Of a DNA stretch of 64,000 bases, positions 8,312-17,528 are shown in pieces. The notes below the pieces were generated by a model. It had not been told where the DNA came from and ran no database searches. It saw nothing but the letters and a program-made list of their open reading frames with translations. The stretch covers positions 2,666,001-2,730,000 of the forward strand of contig NZ_CP181045.1 of assembly GCF_047795645.1 (NCBI RefSeq), written 5' to 3'. The stretch's first letter is position 1; every line of letters starts with the position of its first letter. The DNA is from Salipaludibacillus sp047795645. Lineage in GTDB: Bacteria; Bacillota; Bacilli; Bacillales; Salisediminibacteriaceae. Position numbers and translations under genes: made by a program.

Positions 8312-11300
8312 TTACTCACCGTCGTTTTTTCTTCGTTCTTTTTTCAATACATCTTCTAATAAATCTAATAACTCTTCTCTTCTATCTTCCTTTGTTTCTC
8401 CACGATCGTTTTTCGTATCGTTTTTGTTTTCACTAGTTTGATCAGTAAATTCGATATCCTGTATCTCTTCATCATAGTCATATTCGTCTTCAGTTATTTC
8501 CCGATAATATTCTTCTTGATCTAGGGAATCTTCCTGTTGCGACTGATAACTATCTGATGGTAAAGCATATTTTTGCTGATCTTTCTGGTTGGTACTTCTT
8601 TCATCAATTAAATATGCTGGAATTAATTGTCCATCAGGTGTTACATAATTTTTATTCAAATGCCGCGTTTCTTTATCAAAGAAACTGTAAATCACAGGAA
8701 TGAAGAACAATGTTAAGAATGTCGAACTTATCAACCCACCAATAACCGTGATTGCCATCGGTTGTTGAATTTCTGATCCCTCTCCCATTCCTAATGCTAA
8801 TGGTACAAGCCCTAGAATCGTTGTGATTGAAGTCATTAATATTGGACGAGCACGATCTTTCGCTCCTTCAACAATTGCATCATAACTTCGCATACCTGAT
8901 TCTTTCATTTTATTAATATAATCGACTAGCACAATCGCATTATTTACAACGATCCCTGCTAATACTATTAAACCAATAAACGCCATTACACTTAACGGTG
9001 TTAATGTTAAAGTCAATCCGAGCGCCACACCAATGATTACCAATGGGACACTGAACATGATTACAAATGGGTATTTAAATGACTCAAATTGTGCTGCAAG
9101 TACTAAATACACAAATACAAGAGCAAGCATAAGCGCTAATGTTAAATCACTCATCGCACTTTCAAGTAATTCTTGATCCCCTGTAAAATTCACAGTCGTT
9201 TCATCTGGAATATCTAGATCATCGATGGTCGTTTCGGCTAATTGAGATATTTCGCCTAGACTATATTGATTTCCATACTGTAACGAAAACTGTACGGAAG
9301 ACTCTTGGTTAATCCGGTTAATAGTTGCTGGCCCTTCACCTTCTTCTACTTCAACCAATTCACCAAATTCTACATATTCTCCAGCGTCATTACGAAGTAA
9401 TAAATTTTCTACATCATCAACAGTAGTCGTAAACTCTTCACCATATCGGACATGTACTTCATAAATATCTTCTTGCTCTGTCACAATTTGCGTGGCAAAA
9501 GCTCCATTCATTTTTTCGTTTATCATTTGTGCAATTTGTGCAGGAACAAAGCCATTTTCTCTAGCAGCTTCATCATCGACATTGTATTGAATTTCGGTAA
9601 CGGTGTCTGTTAAATCATTCGATACCTCATTAAATTCACTCATGTCTTCAAATTCTGCAAGAATCTCATCGGCAACTTCTTCCAACCGAGTCGGATCGGC
9701 ATCTGTTACGTCAAATGATAGCGTATTTGGTGCCCCACCCATCATTGCCTGTTGTTCGACAGATACTTCAGCATCTGGGGCTGCACGTTCAACATCTCGT
9801 CGGATAGAGTCTGCAAAATCTATTGTAGAAATATTTCTATCTTGTAAAGCTTGCATCGTAATAAAAATAGACGCTTCATTTGATCCGGATCCTCCAAATA
9901 ATGCTGCTTCTGGTCCTGTGGATCCAATTGTACTCATATAGTGTAAAATATCTTGTTCATCATCTAAAACTTCTTCAATGTTTTCTACTGATTCGAGCGT
10001 CTCTTCAAGTGGTGTTCCATGTTCTAATTCCACACCAATTTCGAAGAACCCTTCATCTGTATCTGGAATAAATTCTACTCCTACTTGGGAGACACCGAAG
10101 ACACCAGCAACTAGGAGGAAGAATGTAATTGCCAATACTCCTAACCGATGTTTCAATGACCACTTAACTGAACTACTAATAACCTTAATAAATTTACTTT
10201 TTTGTCGTTTCTCCTCCATATTTTCTTTCGGAGTTTTCAAGATTCTACTAGCTATCATCGGTACAACTGTTAACGCTACAGCAAGTGAAGCTAATAAACT
10301 GAATGAGACAGTCAAAGCAAACTCCATGAAAATATTCCCGACTATTCCGGAAATAAAGACCACCGGTAAGAAAACAGAAATTGTCGTTAACGTAGATGCT
10401 GTTATCGCACCCCCAACTTCTTTCGTCCCATCATAGGCAGCTGTTTTCGGATCCTTTCTCATAGACAAGTGCCTGTGAATATTTTCAATAACAACTATCG
10501 AGTTGTCTACAAGCATTCCTATTCCTAAAGCAAGACCACCCAATGTCATAATATTTAATGACATATTTGTAAAGTACAATAACACAAACGTTACGATTAC
10601 TGAAAAGGGTATCGCAATTCCAACAATCAGTGGTGTCTTCACACTTCTTAGAAATCCAAATAAGACTAGAACTGCAAATAATCCACCAACAATTAATGCT
10701 AACGATACGGAAGAAATAGCTTCTTCGACATATTCTCCTTGATCAAAAAGCATCGCCATTTCAATATCACTGTATTTATTTTCATCTAGTAATCGGGCTA
10801 ACTCTTCATTAACTTCTGACGAAATTTGTGCCATGTTACCATCTGATTGTTGTTGTACACTCATCATAATAGCAGGTTCTTGATTTGTTCTCGTAATCGC
10901 TCCGGAGTTTTCCGGTAGTAATTCAACAGAGCCCACATCTGCAACGGTTACGTCATCCCCTGTCTCTGCATCGACAGTAAGTACAACATTTTCAATATCT
11001 TCTATACTTGTCATTTCAAATAACACGCGAGTTGTAAACTGAAGGTCGTCACTTTCAACGATACCACCAGGAGATGTCACATTATGGGATTGAATCATTT
11101 GAATCACATTCGACTGATCTAGTCCATACTCCTCGAGGGAATCCTGGTCGAGTTCTACTTGAATTTCATCAACTTCTTCACCTGTCAAATCAACGGAAGC
11201 AACACCATTTAGCTTTGCCAATTCCATACTTAAATCCTCTGCTAATTCACTAAAGTTATCTTCGTCACCAATCGATGACAACGACAATTGCATAATTGGC

Positions 11301-11704
11301 AGTTGAGAAGGATCAAACTTCAAGAAGGTTGGTGATCCCGCTTCAGACGGTAATTGCGCTTGACTCATCTGACTTCGAATATCATTTTCTACATCATCCA
11401 TTGACGTTGCCCAAGAAAACTCCAATATTGTCATGGAAGATCCTTCCATGGAAATCGAACTAATATTATTTAACCCAGGCACTGTAGCTAAACTTGTCTC
11501 TAGCGGCCTGGAGACCTTTTCGACTACTTCTTCTGGTCCGGCATCTGGATAACTAGTCACAACAGCACCTATTGGTGGATCAATATCAGGCATTAATTGT
11601 AATGGGATATTAGTAAATGAAATAGCCCCTAATAGTAAAAATAGAACCATCGTTACTATTGTAAAAATTGGTCTTTTAATCGAAAATTTTGTTAGATTCT
11701 TCAC
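8312..11704 (-). CDS. RND-superfamily efflux permease (SwrC/AcrB-like)
   Basis: 1130 residues with the HAE-RND layout: helix 1 at about 12-30, a porter domain, a helix bundle at about 330-490 with the essential aspartate in GIGMLVDNSIVVIENI, a second porter domain, and a second bundle at about 830-1030. This is a proton-driven exporter of drugs, surfactants or detergents. It starts with GTG overlapping the TGA of the upstream marR gene, with AAGGAGG before it, so it is translationally coupled. The last 90-100 residues are an unusual hydrophilic, very acidic tail (EDEYDYDEEIQDIEF) ending in a charged helix; the bundle itself is complete. Confidence 0.93.
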   Translation of the reverse strand: MKNLTKFSIKRPIFTIVTMVLFLLLGAISFTNIPLQLMPDIDPPIGAVVTSYPDAGPEEVVEKVSRPLETSLATVPGLNNISSISMEGSSMTILEFSWATSMDDVENDIRSQMSQAQLPSEAGSPTFLKFDPSQLPIMQLSLSSIGDEDNFSELAEDLSMELAKLNGVASVDLTGEEVDEIQVELDQDSLEEYGLDQSNVIQMIQSHNVTSPGGIVESDDLQFTTRVLFEMTSIEDIENVVLTVDAETGDDVTVADVGSVELLPENSGAITRTNQEPAIMMSVQQQSDGNMAQISSEVNEELARLLDENKYSDIEMAMLFDQGEYVEEAISSVSLALIVGGLFAVLVLFGFLRSVKTPLIVGIAIPFSVIVTFVLLYFTNMSLNIMTLGGLALGIGMLVDNSIVVIENIHRHLSMRKDPKTAAYDGTKEVGGAITASTLTTISVFLPVVFISGIVGNIFMEFALTVSFSLLASLAVALTVVPMIASRILKTPKENMEEKRQKSKFIKVISSSVKWSLKHRLGVLAITFFLLVAGVFGVSQVGVEFIPDTDEGFFEIGVELEHGTPLEETLESVENIEEVLDDEQDILHYMSTIGSTGPEAALFGGSGSNEASIFITMQALQDRNISTIDFADSIRRDVERAAPDAEVSVEQQAMMGGAPNTLSFDVTDADPTRLEEVADEILAEFEDMSEFNEVSNDLTDTVTEIQYNVDDEAARENGFVPAQIAQMINEKMNGAFATQIVTEQEDIYEVHVRYGEEFTTTVDDVENLLLRNDAGEYVEFGELVEVEEGEGPATINRINQESSVQFSLQYGNQYSLGEISQLAETTIDDLDIPDETTVNFTGDQELLESAMSDLTLALMLALVFVYLVLAAQFESFKYPFVIMFSVPLVIIGVALGLTLTLTPLSVMAFIGLIVLAGIVVNNAIVLVDYINKMKESGMRSYDAIVEGAKDRARPILMTSITTILGLVPLALGMGEGSEIQQPMAITVIGGLISSTFLTLFFIPVIYSFFDKETRHLNKNYVTPDGQLIPAYLIDERSTNQKDQQKYALPSDSYQSQQEDSLDQEEYYREITEDEYDYDEEIQDIEFTDQTSENKNDTKNDRGETKEDRREELLDLLEDVLKKERRKNDGE

Positions 11705-12168
11705 TCGTGTTCCTCCTTGGTTTCTACAATGATATTATAAAACTTACTAAAGCTGCTTTTTATAACTAGTAGATCGTCTTCTTCCATTTTAGATAAATAC
11801 TTCAGAAAAACCGTTGATCTTATCTTGTTCATTTCATCGAGTATTTCTCTTCCTTTTGGTCCCATTTCTATTAACGTACTTCGACGATTCGAATCTTCAA
11901 CTTTCCTCTTTAATACATCTTGTTGTTCAAATTTCGCAATGATCTGACTCACCGCACTTGGTGAGACATTTAAGTATCTTGCTAAATCTTTCACATGATT
12001 GATTCCTTTATGTTCTATTAAGAATAAAACCATTTGTTGATTATGGGAAAGGTTCATCATTCTCTTGCCCATTTCAGTACCAAACTCACGACCTAATTCG
12101 TGTCTTAAAAATATATTGATATCTAAAACTACCTCTTCCAATTCATTCATAATTTTCTTTCGGTCCAT
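11701..12168 (-). CDS. MarR-family transcriptional regulator
   Basis: 155 residues from the ATG at 12168, which has GGGTGGGG five bases upstream; a GTG six bases earlier is the alternative start. A winged helix-turn-helix spans about 45-110, with VKDLARYLNVSPSAVSQIIAKFE as the helix-turn-helix and a DSNRRSTLIEMGPKG wing. MarR proteins repress adjacent transporters and release DNA when a ligand binds. Its stop overlaps the start of the RND pump by 4 nt. A 31-bp near-perfect palindrome lies 18 nt upstream of the start, the likely autoregulatory operator. Confidence 0.92.
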   Translation of the reverse strand: MDRKKIMNELEEVVLDINIFLRHELGREFGTEMGKRMMNLSHNQQMVLFLIEHKGINHVKDLARYLNVSPSAVSQIIAKFEQQDVLKRKVEDSNRRSTLIEMGPKGREILDEMNKIRSTVFLKYLSKMEEDDLLVIKSSFSKFYNIIVETKEEHE

Positions 12169-12185
12169 TAACACCCCACCCTACA

Positions 12186-12216
12186 GTTAAGTTAATAAAC
12201 ACTTTAGTAACTTAAC
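12186..12216. promoter_or_regulatory. 31-bp palindrome, likely MarR operator
   Basis: GTTAAGTTA (12186-12194) and TAACTTAAC (12208-12216) are perfect inverted arms, and the interior TAAACACTTTA is itself nearly symmetric. Of 15 base-pair positions in the 31-mer, 13 are complementary. It lies just upstream of marR, where the promoter must be, so occupancy by the MarR dimer would shut off the marR-RND operon. Confidence 0.7.
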
Positions 12217-12457
12217 AATAAGATACCATGTGAATATGAACTCAAAATGAACTGGAAAAGAATTTATCTCAAGACCTAGAATATATCTTTACAGAAATAT
12301 CGTTCGTCAATGACTATTCCAGCTTAGTATATCTATTTCTCTTCTAACAAGCATTCATACTTTCACTCATTTATTGTAGATCACTTTTATGAACTAATAA
12401 TGAACTAAAAATATGTAATAAATACGAGCGAACGATAGATTGCCGGCCTAATCACTG

Positions 12458-13810
12458 TCACTCAAGTTTGTTTTTTGGAATTTTTACCGTAAATGTTGTC
12501 CCTATTCCTTCTTCACTTTCTAAATCAATTGTGCAATTATTGATCGATAGAATTCTCTTCACGATCGCTAGACCTAGGCCACTTCCCTCTGCACTACTTC
12601 TAGCTTTATCTACCTTATAAAACCTATCAAATAGGTATGGAATGTCTTCCTTAGGAATTCCTTTTCCGCTATCACTAATTTTTATAGTTGTTTCATGACT
12701 CTTACTTTCCATTACTATCATTATTTCGCTACTTGGTGAGGAGTATTTTATAGCATTAGTTAATAGGTTTAGCCATACCTGCTCAAATAAATCTTTATCC
12801 ACTGTCACTTCTTCCGATTGCAGATCTAACTGAATTTTGTTGTTTCTCTTTTTCCACTGCGGTTCAGTTGCTAATACAACCCTTCTTATCTGCTCATCTA
12901 AATTAAATGTAACAGGATGAAATGGATGTTTTTCGGAGTCAAGTGACGCAAGCTGCAATAAGTTCTCACTTAACCTAGATAATCGATCTGTTTCTTGATA
13001 AATGATATCTAAGTATTCTTGTTGATTTTTTACCGGGACGACTTCATCCCTAATCGCCTTCGTAAATCCTTTTATTGAAGTTAGCGGAGACTGGATTTCA
13101 TGAGAAACATTACTGACAAAGTCATCTCGCATTTTGTCTATTTTTTCTAACTCAGATGCCATATAGTTAAAACTTGAAATTAATTCTCCAACTTCGTCTT
13201 TATCTCTACTCTTTAAACGAACGGACAGATTCCCAGTAGCCATCTCTTTTGCAGCGCTCGTTAATTTCTTTATAGGATTAACTAAATACCTTGATGCAAA
13301 TAAAAATAACAAACTACCAATTAATAGCACCAAAAAAAGTGAGACGATAATAATTTTTTTAAAAGCAGCCACTTCATCCTCAAAACTAAGATGAATAAAC
13401 ATTGCATATGACTCATTAGATATTTCTAAGGGCATACCTACAGTTCTCGTCGCATCTCTTTTATCATACGGTAATATAGTTTGATTCATTTCAGCATCTA
13501 AAAACCTTGATTTTGTTTCCTCATCAACTGAAAATGCCGCATCATTCGACGAATATGAAACACCCTCTGCATCGATTAACAAAAGTTCAAAATTAAACTC
13601 ACTTAGCGTATCCACGACAAGATCAGCATTTTCCTGATCGGTGATTTCAATTATGTCAGAAACTCCTGTTGCTATTTTAGAAACTTCTTCATCAAATATG
13701 ACTTCTTGGTGAAAAAACAGAGAAGTGATCATGTATGAAATAAAAATACTTATGATAACAACACTTATAAATGCTAGGATAATTCGCATATAAAGACTTT
13801 TTTTAATCAA
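12458..13810 (-). CDS. sensor histidine kinase
   Basis: 450 residues. Helix at about 9-30, an extracytoplasmic sensing region of about 125 residues, a second helix at about 155-175, a HAMP linker, then HisKA with the phospho-accepting histidine in FVSNVSHEIQSPLTSIKGF (about 245) and a HATPase_c domain (N box LLTNAIKYSS, G boxes ISDSGKGIP and GSGLGLAI). It starts with TTG overlapping the TGA of the response regulator, with GGAGG upstream. The layout resembles HssS and other OmpR-partner kinases; the signal is unknown. No clear terminator follows it, and the downstream gene is the marR-RND operon. Confidence 0.92.
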   Translation of the reverse strand: MIKKSLYMRIILAFISVVIISIFISYMITSLFFHQEVIFDEEVSKIATGVSDIIEITDQENADLVVDTLSEFNFELLLIDAEGVSYSSNDAAFSVDEETKSRFLDAEMNQTILPYDKRDATRTVGMPLEISNESYAMFIHLSFEDEVAAFKKIIIVSLFLVLLIGSLLFLFASRYLVNPIKKLTSAAKEMATGNLSVRLKSRDKDEVGELISSFNYMASELEKIDKMRDDFVSNVSHEIQSPLTSIKGFTKAIRDEVVPVKNQQEYLDIIYQETDRLSRLSENLLQLASLDSEKHPFHPVTFNLDEQIRRVVLATEPQWKKRNNKIQLDLQSEEVTVDKDLFEQVWLNLLTNAIKYSSPSSEIMIVMESKSHETTIKISDSGKGIPKEDIPYLFDRFYKVDKARSSAEGSGLGLAIVKRILSINNCTIDLESEEGIGTTFTVKIPKNKLE

Positions 13811-14478
13811 TTAAATTCCTCCAAGCGATATCCTAGTCCTCTAACCGTTGTTATTTTAATATCTGCAATTGGAACTAACTTCTCTCTTAATCGTTTGATG
13901 TGGACATCTACAGTTCGATCGTCCCCTTCATAATCATAGCCCCATATCTTTTCAATTAATTGTGAACGAGTAAATATTTTCCCAGGTGACCTCGCTAATT
14001 CTGATAACAACTCACATTCTTTTCTTTTTAAAGATACCGTTTCATCTGAAGACTGAACAAATAATTGTTCCTTGTCTAACTTTGATGAACCTATCATGAT
14101 AACGTTAGTTGAAATAGAGTTGTACCGCTTTAATAATGCCGTTACTCTCAGTGTTAATTCTACTGGATCAAACGGCTTTACTAAGTAATCATCTGTTCCA
14201 GCGCTAAACCCTCTTACTTTATCCTGTGATTCACCTTTAGCAGTAACCATTAGAATCGGAATATTTAGAAATGATCGGATATCTTCTGTTAATTCAATGC
14301 CATCAATCTCAGGCATCATCACGTCGATGATTGCTAAATCAATCGTTTCATGAGATAAAAGGTCTAATGCTTCCTGTCCATTCGAAGCTTCCACCACATT
14401 GAAATTTTTATTTTCTAGATACAGTCTTATCAATTTGCGAATATTCACATCATCATCAACAACTAAAATTTTGTTCAT
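13807..14478 (-). CDS. OmpR-family response regulator
   Basis: 223 residues from the ATG at 14478, preceded by AGGGGAG; an upstream in-frame start at 14523 lacks a ribosome site. Receiver domain: acidic pair DDD near residue 8, phospho-aspartate in LAIIDVMMPEIDG (about 51), lysine in YLVKPFDP (about 101). The C-terminal winged-helix DNA-binding domain (about 130-220) ends KITTVRGLGYRLE. Its stop overlaps the TTG start of the sensor kinase. The regulon cannot be read from the sequence; the nearby RND pump and LCP gene are candidates only by position. Confidence 0.93.
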   Translation of the reverse strand: MNKILVVDDDVNIRKLIRLYLENKNFNVVEASNGQEALDLLSHETIDLAIIDVMMPEIDGIELTEDIRSFLNIPILMVTAKGESQDKVRGFSAGTDDYLVKPFDPVELTLRVTALLKRYNSISTNVIMIGSSKLDKEQLFVQSSDETVSLKRKECELLSELARSPGKIFTRSQLIEKIWGYDYEGDDRTVDVHIKRLREKLVPIADIKITTVRGLGYRLEEFN

Positions 14479-14635
14479 ATTTATCTCCCCTATGCTTCGT
14501 GTGACGATATTTATATTTTTCACAACTAAAATTTAAGTTTTTCAATAAAAGCAAACATCATACCAATGTTTCCCAATGAAATTATACTATAATTATCACG
14601 ATAGAACGATAGATAACGTCTTTGAATACATGTGA

Positions 14636-14668
14636 AAAGCCCACTTTTGTGAACAGAGTGGGCTTAGG
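14636..14668 (-). terminator. terminator-like hairpin after the LCP gene
   Basis: Stem AAGCCCACT / AGTGGGCTT with an 11-nt loop, about 150 nt downstream of the LCP stop and upstream of the response-regulator gene. The following T-tract is short (TTCACA), so it is moderate. The rest of 14479-14814 is AT-rich sequence in which nothing else is recognised. Confidence 0.55.
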
Positions 14669-14814
14669 TGTACTATCGAGTTACTGCGTGTCAAATACTT
14701 AAAGTGAATTAATTATTATGTTGTTTTGTTACTAAGATCCCCTAGAAAAATGTGTTATTTATAACCTAAACCTCTCAATCCTCAAATTGTTTCCATCCCC
14801 TTATGGGTAACAAA

Positions 14815-15768
14815 TTAAGCAGGGTTTTGATTTAGAAACTTTTGTAAAACTTCTCTATTTTCTTTTAAATCTGGATCTAAGACTTCTCCTACACCATCAT
14901 ATGTTTTAGATGTAAACGATCCATCAATAGGTATTCTTAAATTTTCAATATTTGTATCATCACTAACAAATTCTGTCCCAACTGACATTATTGTTTGATT
15001 ATCAATATTGGTGTTTATAAAAGGTTGGATTGTTCCTATCATATTAGGAATTTTTGTAATACCTTTAATACTAGTCACTTCATCAGCTATTTGACTCATT
15101 ACTTCTTGCTGCCTTTCAACTCTACCAAAATCATTTTGTGAATCGTGTCTAAACCTCACATATCCTAACAATTCTTTTCCATTTAATTTCTGAGCTCCTG
15201 GATAAAGAGTTAACCCAATATTTTTAGACATTTCGTTTTCTACTTCCACCTGAATACCATCTGGGAAAGTTGTATCAATAAGATGAGAGAAACCACTAAA
15301 GTCAATGGTTGCATAGTACTGTACATCTATATCAAAGTTTTCCTTGATAGTCTCTCTAACTAATTCAGCCCCTCCTAATGCATGGGCTGCATTTATTTTT
15401 TGTTTATTATAACCCGGTATTTCTACATAGGTATCTCTCATTATTGAGACGATTTTAGAGGTTCCCGTTTCAGGTTCATATTGAAAAATCATAATAGTAT
15501 CCGATCGTGAACTCTCACTCCCTCTAGCATCTACACCTAAAAGTAGAATATTAACATTTCCAATACTGTCTTCAACCCCTTTAAATTCTACCTCTTCATT
15601 AGGGATATCTAATTTGTCCGTTAGCTCCATTGCCTCTTTAACTCCTTGTTTATATTCAAAATAAGCATAAACTGATGTTACAACAACCAAAGATAACATT
15701 ATAGTTAATGTTAAGAAAATCACATTTTTTATTTTACTTTTTTTTCTATCACGTCCACTTATAACCAT
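14815..15768 (-). CDS. LCP-family (LytR/CpsA/Psr) cell-wall polymer ligase
   Basis: 317 residues. One N-terminal membrane helix (about 15-36) anchors an extracytoplasmic LCP domain. Conserved features are VNILLLGVDARG, SRSDTIM, IVSIMRDTYVEIPG with the catalytic arginine, KINAAHALGG, and YVRFRHDSQNDFGRVERQQ with further substrate-binding arginines. LCP enzymes transfer teichoic acids or other glycopolymers from lipid carriers to peptidoglycan. It follows, on the same strand, an ECF sigma gene and its LCP-like partner (168-nt gap). It could be cotranscribed with them; a weak ECF-like motif in the gap is not convincing. Confidence 0.92.
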   Translation of the reverse strand: MVISGRDRKKSKIKNVIFLTLTIMLSLVVVTSVYAYFEYKQGVKEAMELTDKLDIPNEEVEFKGVEDSIGNVNILLLGVDARGSESSRSDTIMIFQYEPETGTSKIVSIMRDTYVEIPGYNKQKINAAHALGGAELVRETIKENFDIDVQYYATIDFSGFSHLIDTTFPDGIQVEVENEMSKNIGLTLYPGAQKLNGKELLGYVRFRHDSQNDFGRVERQQEVMSQIADEVTSIKGITKIPNMIGTIQPFINTNIDNQTIMSVGTEFVSDDTNIENLRIPIDGSFTSKTYDGVGEVLDPDLKENREVLQKFLNQNPA

Positions 15769-15936
15769 AATTATGTGAATCCTTTCTAATTTATATATTA
15801 TTTATCTCAAGTTCGTCTGCAAAAACACCACTTTCAATTGTATATAAATTTGGTCTCCCCTATTTGTTCATTTCTCCATATTTATGCCTCACTTTTATTA
15901 AATCAAGTATATTTATAACAAAATATACTTCATATT

Positions 15937-16926
15937 TTAATTAACTTCCTCAAATAGGTAATTATTTATCTCATCGCTTATTTCATAATTTGTTTTATCA
16001 TCAATCTCATAAAAGTAGGTCTCATTAACCAACCGACCTGTCCCTTTAATTTCTAAAACATCAGTATTCCTGCTATTATTTAGATATGACTTTAATAGTA
16101 TATTAACCTCTTCATTATTTATCTCAGTCTTAAAAAGATTAATAATATCGTTGCTTTCTAGCTCTTTTTCAAATACTGTTAGTAACACTTCATTTTTCCT
16201 CTCAATACTTCCCAACTCTCCTCTAGGATCATCTTTTCTCATCTCTCCATAGAGAATTGCGTCTTGTCCTTTAAGATGTAAATCTCCTTCAGAAAAATCT
16301 TCCCCCTCATAACTGAACTCAAATGGATTAGTAACATCTACTCCATCAATACTATTTATTAGTTCTACGAGTTCTTTGTCTGTTATATGAATATGGTGGT
16401 TAATCGGAATATTATAAAACTGTTGTACGTCCTCTCTTATTCCTTTGAATCCTCCGTTTTCATAACTATCATTGATGGTTAGAATTTTGTCTTCATTAAT
16501 TGACATATTTAAGAAAAAAGGAATGTCTACTAATTTTTTATCTTGTTTTTTAGGGGATAACGCCAACACAATAGAAGAACTTATAGCTTCGTTATTTTCT
16601 CTAGTAATCAAAAGGGATATAGGTTTTTCTTCTGACAATAGAGATTCATTAACCATTTCGTTATTCACAAAATTATTTGCTGAATTTCCAGAATTTAATT
16701 GATCTACTGTCAATTTTTCGGAAAGAATGGGTTGGACCAATAAAAATAAAAGGACTCCAACAGCAGGAAGAGTTATAATATAACTCCAACGAAATGAAAT
16801 AATTGACCGATTCTTTTTCTCGTTAATTCTTTTATAAACTGACTGTCTACTTTTTTCTGATAGACTTTTCCCGTGATATAAACTGTTGTCTAATATCTTT
16901 TTCAGTTCATCTAATTGTTTTTCCAT
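15937..16926 (-). CDS. membrane protein with anti-sigma-like N-terminus and degenerate LCP domain
   Basis: 329 residues. About 45 cytoplasmic residues rich in charge are followed by one membrane helix (about 48-66), then an extracytoplasmic domain whose layout follows LCP proteins. ISLLITRENNEAISSSIVLAL matches the first strands, INHHIHITDKELVELINSIDG matches the DFSGF/LID region, and GEMRKDDPRGELGSIERKNEV matches the arginine-rich motif. The catalytic IMRDTY segment is replaced by DIPFFLNMS, so activity is doubtful. It overlaps the ECF sigma gene by 20 nt and has GAGAGGG before its ATG. It is most likely the cognate anti-sigma factor, with an LCP-derived sensor; this is inference. Confidence 0.7.
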   Translation of the reverse strand: MEKQLDELKKILDNSLYHGKSLSEKSRQSVYKRINEKKNRSIISFRWSYIITLPAVGVLLFLLVQPILSEKLTVDQLNSGNSANNFVNNEMVNESLLSEEKPISLLITRENNEAISSSIVLALSPKKQDKKLVDIPFFLNMSINEDKILTINDSYENGGFKGIREDVQQFYNIPINHHIHITDKELVELINSIDGVDVTNPFEFSYEGEDFSEGDLHLKGQDAILYGEMRKDDPRGELGSIERKNEVLLTVFEKELESNDIINLFKTEINNEEVNILLKSYLNNSRNTDVLEIKGTGRLVNETYFYEIDDKTNYEISDEINNYLFEEVN

Positions 16927-17470
16927 ATATATTACCCTCTCTTTCTAACCCTTTTTTTAATTTTTGTTTAGATCTTCTTAATCGAGTTTTTACTGTTGAT
17001 TCATTAATTGAAAGGATATTTGCAATTTCAGATATTCTAAGTTCTTCATAGTAATAAAGCAAAATCACTTCACGATATTTAATAGGTAACCTAAAAATTT
17101 GTTTCACTAATATCTCATTTTCCTCTTTTTGAAGTATTGTGTCTTCTGGTATATATTCCTTAGATGTCATTCGAATAGATTGAAAATTATGTAAGAATAC
17201 CCTTCGAAACGAATAACTTTTAAGAACATCTTTGCACCGATTTATAGCTATACGGTAAATCCAATTTTTTAAGGATGCATCTCCCCTAAACTCATCAATT
17301 TTGATATAACACTGGATAAGGACATCTTGAACTAAATCTTCTGCTTTGCCCCAATCCTTAACATAGTTAAAACATAACCTAAGCAACTGATCTCCATATT
17401 TATCAAAAATCATGCCGATCCAATCTTCTTTATTTTTTATATAATCACAATCCTCAAATGGTTCATTCAT
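16907..17470 (-). CDS. ECF RNA polymerase sigma factor
   Basis: 187 residues from the ATG at 17470, with GGAGTG upstream. The longer frame to 17515 is excluded because it would overlap the gene's own predicted promoter and start site. Region 2 (about 15-85) includes AEDLVQDVLIQCYIKIDEF and WIYRIAINRCKDVLKS. Region 4 (about 120-175) includes LPIKYREVILLYYYEELRIS and a helix-turn-helix, SEIANILSINESTVKTRLRR. ECF factors redirect RNA polymerase to stress promoters. The next gene overlaps it by 20 nt and is probably its membrane anti-sigma factor. Confidence 0.93.
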   Translation of the reverse strand: MNEPFEDCDYIKNKEDWIGMIFDKYGDQLLRLCFNYVKDWGKAEDLVQDVLIQCYIKIDEFRGDASLKNWIYRIAINRCKDVLKSYSFRRVFLHNFQSIRMTSKEYIPEDTILQKEENEILVKQIFRLPIKYREVILLYYYEELRISEIANILSINESTVKTRLRRSKQKLKKGLEREGNIYGKTIR

Positions 17471-17502
17471 CAATTTCACTCCAATTTTTTTCTTAATGTA
17501 TT

Positions 17503-17528
17503 GACGACTGAACAATACATTAGTTTCA
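17503..17528 (-). promoter_or_regulatory. ECF-type autoregulatory promoter
   Basis: Minus-strand -35 TGAAAC (17528-17523), exactly 16 bp, then -10 CGTC (17506-17503). This is the canonical Bacillus ECF promoter. It lies about 33 nt upstream of the sigma gene's ATG, so the sigma factor very probably drives its own operon. Confidence 0.8.

Noticed and set aside
15812..15836. TGAAAG-15-CGAA as a second ECF promoter before the LCP gene
   Set aside because: Both elements deviate from consensus and the spacer is too short; not distinguishable from chance.
16472..16702. Plus-strand frame inside the anti-sigma-like gene
   Set aside because: Antisense shadow of a well-supported gene; no ribosome site or recognisable domain.
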